Positions 24,462 through 27,203 of a stretch of 27,203 nt of DNA are shown here, one piece after another; within the stretch, counting starts at the first letter, position 1; the number at the start of each line of letters is the position of its first letter. The DNA comes from an uncultured Psychrobacillus sp. (GTDB taxonomy: Bacteria; Bacillota; Bacilli; Bacillales_A; Planococcaceae): positions 1 to 27,203 of the forward strand of contig CAKQHO010000038.1 in assembly GCA_934234185.1 (NCBI GenBank). The letters are read 5' to 3'. The position numbers and the translations under genes were made by a program. The notes beneath the pieces are model-generated. The model was not told the origin of the DNA. It did no database searches and was given only the letters and a program-made list of their open reading frames with translations.

Positions 24462-24828
24462 ATGAATGATTTAGAACAATTACAGTCAATTAAAACGAAA
24501 AATGCTTTATTAGCGACTATTTTTAAGCAAAATAACGATGAAGAGCGCTATGCAAAATCTAAGCTCTTTTCAGATAAATTAGAGAAACAAACCTTTACAA
24601 TCGGCTTTGCAGGACACTTTTCAGCTGGTAAGTCTAGTATGATCAACGCTCTAGTAGATGAGCAACTGTTACCGACAAGTCCAATTCCTACATCAGCGAA
24701 TATCGTGAACGTCAAAAAAGCCCAAGAAAACTATGCGATTGTGCATTTTATTGATCAGCCGCCTGTGAAATTTTCAGGGGAATATGATATACAAATGGTA
24801 AAGAAATACTCCAAGGATGGAAGCCAGG
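24462..24828 (+). pseudogene. dynA: N-terminal fragment of a dynamin-like GTPase (DynA/YpbR), cut at a junction
   Basis: Only about 122 of the roughly 1,200 residues expected for Bacillales DynA are present. DynA is a membrane-fusing double dynamin that helps repair membrane damage. The visible part contains the P-loop GHFSAGKSS (51-59) and the G2 region LPTSPIPTSANIV, then KYSKDGSQV. Homology ends there. The following sequence codes in another frame for an unrelated UMP kinase, and the dynamin frame reaches a stop at 24860 after a few meaningless residues. An extended -10 lies at 24409-24417. Given the abrupt switch, the truncation probably reflects a contig join rather than a living pseudogene. 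Confidence 0.85.
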
Positions 24829-25156
24829 TTTCTCAACAGATACAGATGCAGTTTACCTAGCTAAGAAGTTTGGAGGAAAGCTTGTTGTAAACCTTTCCAA
24901 TATTGCTAAGGTATATACAGATGACCCAAGAAAGAATCCAGATGCAAAGCCTATCGATTCCATCTCATGGAAAGACTTCAGAGCTATGGTTGGCGATGAG
25001 TGGGTTCCTGGAAAGAACACTCCTTTCGATCCGGTTGCTTCAAAGCTTGCAGAGGAAGCAGAGATGCGTGTTGTTTGTGCAGATGGCAGAAACATCGAAA
25101 ACACACTTGCTATCCTTGAAGGAAAGGAGTTCTTCGGAACCATTATTGGAGCTTGA
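24824..25156 (+). CDS. pyrH: C-terminal part of an archaeal/spirochaete-type UMP kinase (5'-truncated)
   Basis: The frame PGFSTDTDAVYLAKKFGGKL continues without interruption to a TGA at 25154-25156, giving about 110 codons; the full enzyme is about 225-235 aa. Features of UMP kinase are NIAKVYTDDPRKNPDAK, WVPGKNTPFDPVASKLA and a terminal GTIIGA. The pattern follows the archaeal/spirochaete subfamily (the group of TIGR02076) rather than the bacterial PyrH of Firmicutes. The N-terminal half with the phosphate-binding glycines is missing, replaced by the dynamin fragment. It has no start codon here. Its 3' end overlaps the converging radical SAM gene by 14 bases. Confidence 0.85.
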   Translation, partial: PGFSTDTDAVYLAKKFGGKLVVNLSNIAKVYTDDPRKNPDAKPIDSISWKDFRAMVGDEWVPGKNTPFDPVASKLAEEAEMRVVCADGRNIENTLAILEGKEFFGTIIGA

Positions 25157-26096
25157 TTTTCTTAAGCTCTAGAAAATAAGGGCTAGGATCGGCAAAAGAA
25201 GAAGGAAATGGAACATCCTCTGTAAAGTCAGGGATCCATAATATGTCGTCCTCGCCCTTTTCTTGTGCAAATCCATCCTCGATATCGAGCTCTTCCAAGT
25301 ATTCGATCAAGTCATCATATTCATCGTCAGATATTGCCTTTAGCGATGGATCTTCCTTAGGTGGTACAAATTGAACCATCAAGGACAAGAAAAACTTATC
25401 CTTGTACTTACGTGCATAAAGTTCGAGAAATTCCTTTGTAGCATCTATCTCCCCAGGAAATACCAAATGCCTTAGGATCGTTCCTTTCATCTCATCTAGA
25501 TCTGTCTTAGGGTGCCTGGATGCAACATAATCCATTACATCCTCTATGCATTCTGCATAGCGCTCGCGTCCACAGAACTTCTTTGCAGTTTTCTTCGAGA
25601 GTGTCTTTCCATCAAGTAGGTATATGTCGATATATTTATCGATCAATTCCAAGCCTGTTGTATTTTCATACCCAGAGCTATTCCATACGACAGGAAGCGA
25701 AAAGCCTCGCTCTTTCGCAATGTCCAGAGCTTCTACAATGGATGGTATAAAGTGGGTACCAGTAACAAGATTAAGTGTCTGAGCTCCCATCGCTTGAAGA
25801 TCAAGCATCAAATTTGCTAGCTCTTCTTCCGTAACTTCAAAGCCATAGTTCTCACCATCGGATCCGGAGATCTGCCTATTTTGGCAATATGCACAATGCA
25901 AAGGACAGCCGGTGAAGAATATCATGCCAGAACCATGCTCGCCTGTAATTGGAGGTTCTTCACCTCTATGCAGACCAGACCATGCAATCTTTACTTTATC
26001 ACTTTGTTTACATATACCTATCTGCCCATTTGTTCTATCAACTTTACACTCATTAGGACAAATGGCGCAACTTGAATAATACAATCTGTTGACCAT
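25143..26096 (-). CDS. PflX-like radical SAM protein (putative activating enzyme)
   Basis: A 317-aa radical SAM protein of the pyruvate-formate-lyase-activating-like group (COG1313). The 4Fe-4S/SAM cluster motif is CPLHCAYC (about 64-71). The preceding N-terminal cysteines CAICPNEC (about 10-17) and GIC (about 29) are characteristic of the PflX subgroup. I place the start at the ATG at 26096, because the family begins close to LYYSSCAICPNEC; a longer frame from 26168 would add 24 unrelated residues and overlap the neighbouring gene. The substrate is unknown. It belongs to the segment of different, probably spirochaetal, origin. Confidence 0.88.
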   Translation of the reverse strand: MVNRLYYSSCAICPNECKVDRTNGQIGICKQSDKVKIAWSGLHRGEEPPITGEHGSGMIFFTGCPLHCAYCQNRQISGSDGENYGFEVTEEELANLMLDLQAMGAQTLNLVTGTHFIPSIVEALDIAKERGFSLPVVWNSSGYENTTGLELIDKYIDIYLLDGKTLSKKTAKKFCGRERYAECIEDVMDYVASRHPKTDLDEMKGTILRHLVFPGEIDATKEFLELYARKYKDKFFLSLMVQFVPPKEDPSLKAISDDEYDDLIEYLEELDIEDGFAQEKGEDDILWIPDFTEDVPFPSSFADPSPYFLELKKIKLQ

Positions 26097-26125
26097 CGAG
26101 TGTGAATATAACAAAATTTTGTGAT

Positions 26126-27203
26126 ATGGGTAAATGGAACATCTTTCAGCAGAATAAAAAAGAGACAAAAAAGGAGATCAGATACATCCTCTCGATAGAT
26201 GGAGGAGGTATGCGAGGTATTATACCGGCATATCTGATCAATAAGATGGACACCATTCTGGGCGAGGATTTTGGCGATGATCGCCCTTTTTATTCACACT
26301 TTGACCTAGTTGCAGGAACAAGTACAGGAGCCTTGATCGCACTTGCCTTAACAAGCCCTATCAAGGAAGGAATACTAACAAAGCAAGAGGGAAAATATCC
26401 CGTATTTGAAAAACATATAATTGGACGATTCTTCAAGAAAGAAGAGCAAATCTACAAGGGTGATATCGAGCCATTAGCCGCATCGGATGCACTATTGGCA
26501 ATGTATCTGAATCGTAGTGGAGACATATTCAAGCAACCTCATCACCTAAAGAGTTTGTTCGGACCGGTATTTTCAGATAAATATGATGGAAAATCACTAG
26601 AAGAGTTTCTGACAGAAGCTCTTGGAGATACACGCCTTGATGAGTGTCTGGTTCCGACAATTGCCGTTGCATATGAGACAAATACATCGATGCCATATAT
26701 CTTCTCGTCTCGCGACAGTCATGGATTCTTGTGTTCAGAAGCAGCTAGAGCCTCCTCAGCGGCTCCTACATATTTTCCAGCATCTAACCTGATAGATAGG
26801 GAAACAGGAGAGGTACTGTCCCTAATTGATGGCGGTGTTGTTGCAAACAACCCAACGCTCCTTGCATATAAGGAAGCAAGAAAGCTATATCCAAATGCTG
26901 ATGAATACCGAATTCTAAGCCTATCTACATGTGCACCTAAGCACTCTGTTGATGTCCAGAGCTACACACAAGGCGCAATTGCATGGGCAAGCCCTCTATA
27001 TAAAGCATATTCAGAGGGACAGCTTGCTATGGTTGACGAAATCGTGCCAAGTATAAAAGACTTACGATACACTCGTATTTGGGCACCAGTGCTAACCAAG
27101 AAGATAAAACTTGACGATATATCAATAGAGGCAAAGGAACAGCTCTTGAAAGCTGCAGGAGATACGTTTCTAGCTAAGGAAGACGATATCATGGCATACC
27201 TAA
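26126..27203 (+). CDS. Patatin-like phospholipase (3'-truncated by the window end)
   Basis: A lipid acyl hydrolase with a Ser-Asp dyad. The oxyanion loop is DGGGMRG (about 25-31), the nucleophile elbow is GTSTG (Ser66) and the catalytic Asp lies in LIDGGVVANNP (about D235). These correspond to the three motifs of the patatin family, and the sequence resembles COG3621-type bacterial members. It is open to the last base, with 359 codons seen. The ATG at 26126 is 29 bases from the divergent radical SAM start, so the two probably share a promoter region. An SD is not obvious. Confidence 0.88.
   Translation, partial: MGKWNIFQQNKKETKKEIRYILSIDGGGMRGIIPAYLINKMDTILGEDFGDDRPFYSHFDLVAGTSTGALIALALTSPIKEGILTKQEGKYPVFEKHIIGRFFKKEEQIYKGDIEPLAASDALLAMYLNRSGDIFKQPHHLKSLFGPVFSDKYDGKSLEEFLTEALGDTRLDECLVPTIAVAYETNTSMPYIFSSRDSHGFLCSEAARASSAAPTYFPASNLIDRETGEVLSLIDGGVVANNPTLLAYKEARKLYPNADEYRILSLSTCAPKHSVDVQSYTQGAIAWASPLYKAYSEGQLAMVDEIVPSIKDLRYTRIWAPVLTKKIKLDDISIEAKEQLLKAAGDTFLAKEDDIMAYL

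Noticed and set aside
24815..24845. Natural gene fusion of dynamin and UMP kinase
   Set aside because: The two coding parts are in different frames and the dynamin frame stops at 24860, so no fused protein can be made.
24853..25172. Two frames of about 90 codons in the pyrH segment (one per strand)
   Set aside because: The third frame codes continuously for a recognisable UMP kinase C-terminus; these two have no family features.

Overview
Most of the window (1 to about 24,820) reads as a low-GC Firmicute chromosome of the Bacillales, most like a Planococcaceae relative (Psychrobacillus, Sporosarcina or Lysinibacillus-like; the genus is inference). The gene neighbourhood ponA-recU / yppE-mrfA-mrfB-gpsB-rnpB-ypsC-ypvA is the conserved Bacillus 'ypp-yps' region. 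It also carries a B-type RNase P RNA, sporulation-type proteins and a ba3-type quinol/cytochrome oxidase. The last 2.4 kb (about 24,825 to the end) has a different character. It holds the C-terminal half of an archaeal/spirochaete-type UMP kinase, a PflX-like radical SAM protein and a patatin-like lipase, and begins abruptly inside a truncated dynamin-like gene. This looks like a chimeric join or a very recent insertion.

Layout. 1-133: a 21-nt-phased repeat array. 245-3499 (minus): ponA and recU, encoding a class A penicillin-binding protein and a Holliday-junction resolvase. 3677-7811 (plus): a 51-aa protein, YppE, and the MrfA/MrfB helicase-exonuclease pair for mitomycin-type damage. 7891-8642: gpsB and rnpB. 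8745-11597: a PAS-GGDEF-EAL c-di-GMP protein and the YpsC rRNA methyltransferase. 11765-13666: the Fe-S DinG/XPD-type helicase YpvA. 13667-14253: a non-coding stretch with a second, larger 21-nt-phased array. 14254-16184: a probable spore-coat gene convergent with a 70-aa protein that shares its C-terminal module. 16517-17914: a DHA2-type MFS exporter. 18003-20291 (minus): ba3 oxidase subunits I, II and IIa, preceded by a perfect FNR/CRP-type palindrome. 20559-24308: a mixed accessory stretch (GNAT, CheX, a 29-aa membrane peptide, an aminoglycoside-phosphotransferase-like kinase, two lipoproteins). 24462-24,820: the N-terminus of a DynA-like GTPase, cut at the junction.

How the genes work together. 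GpsB coordinates class A PBPs during division, and the PBP1 encoded here carries a TREQRRK motif of the GpsB-binding kind in its cytoplasmic tail. RecU, MrfA, MrfB and YpvA form a DNA-repair cluster. The oxidase operon appears to be oxygen-regulated through an FNR-family activator. The most unusual non-coding feature is the AGTTGTAAAA repeat family. Two arrays 13.7 kb apart have the same internal order of 21-nt subunits and lie downstream of the terminators of ponA and ypvA, in the sense orientation of those genes.
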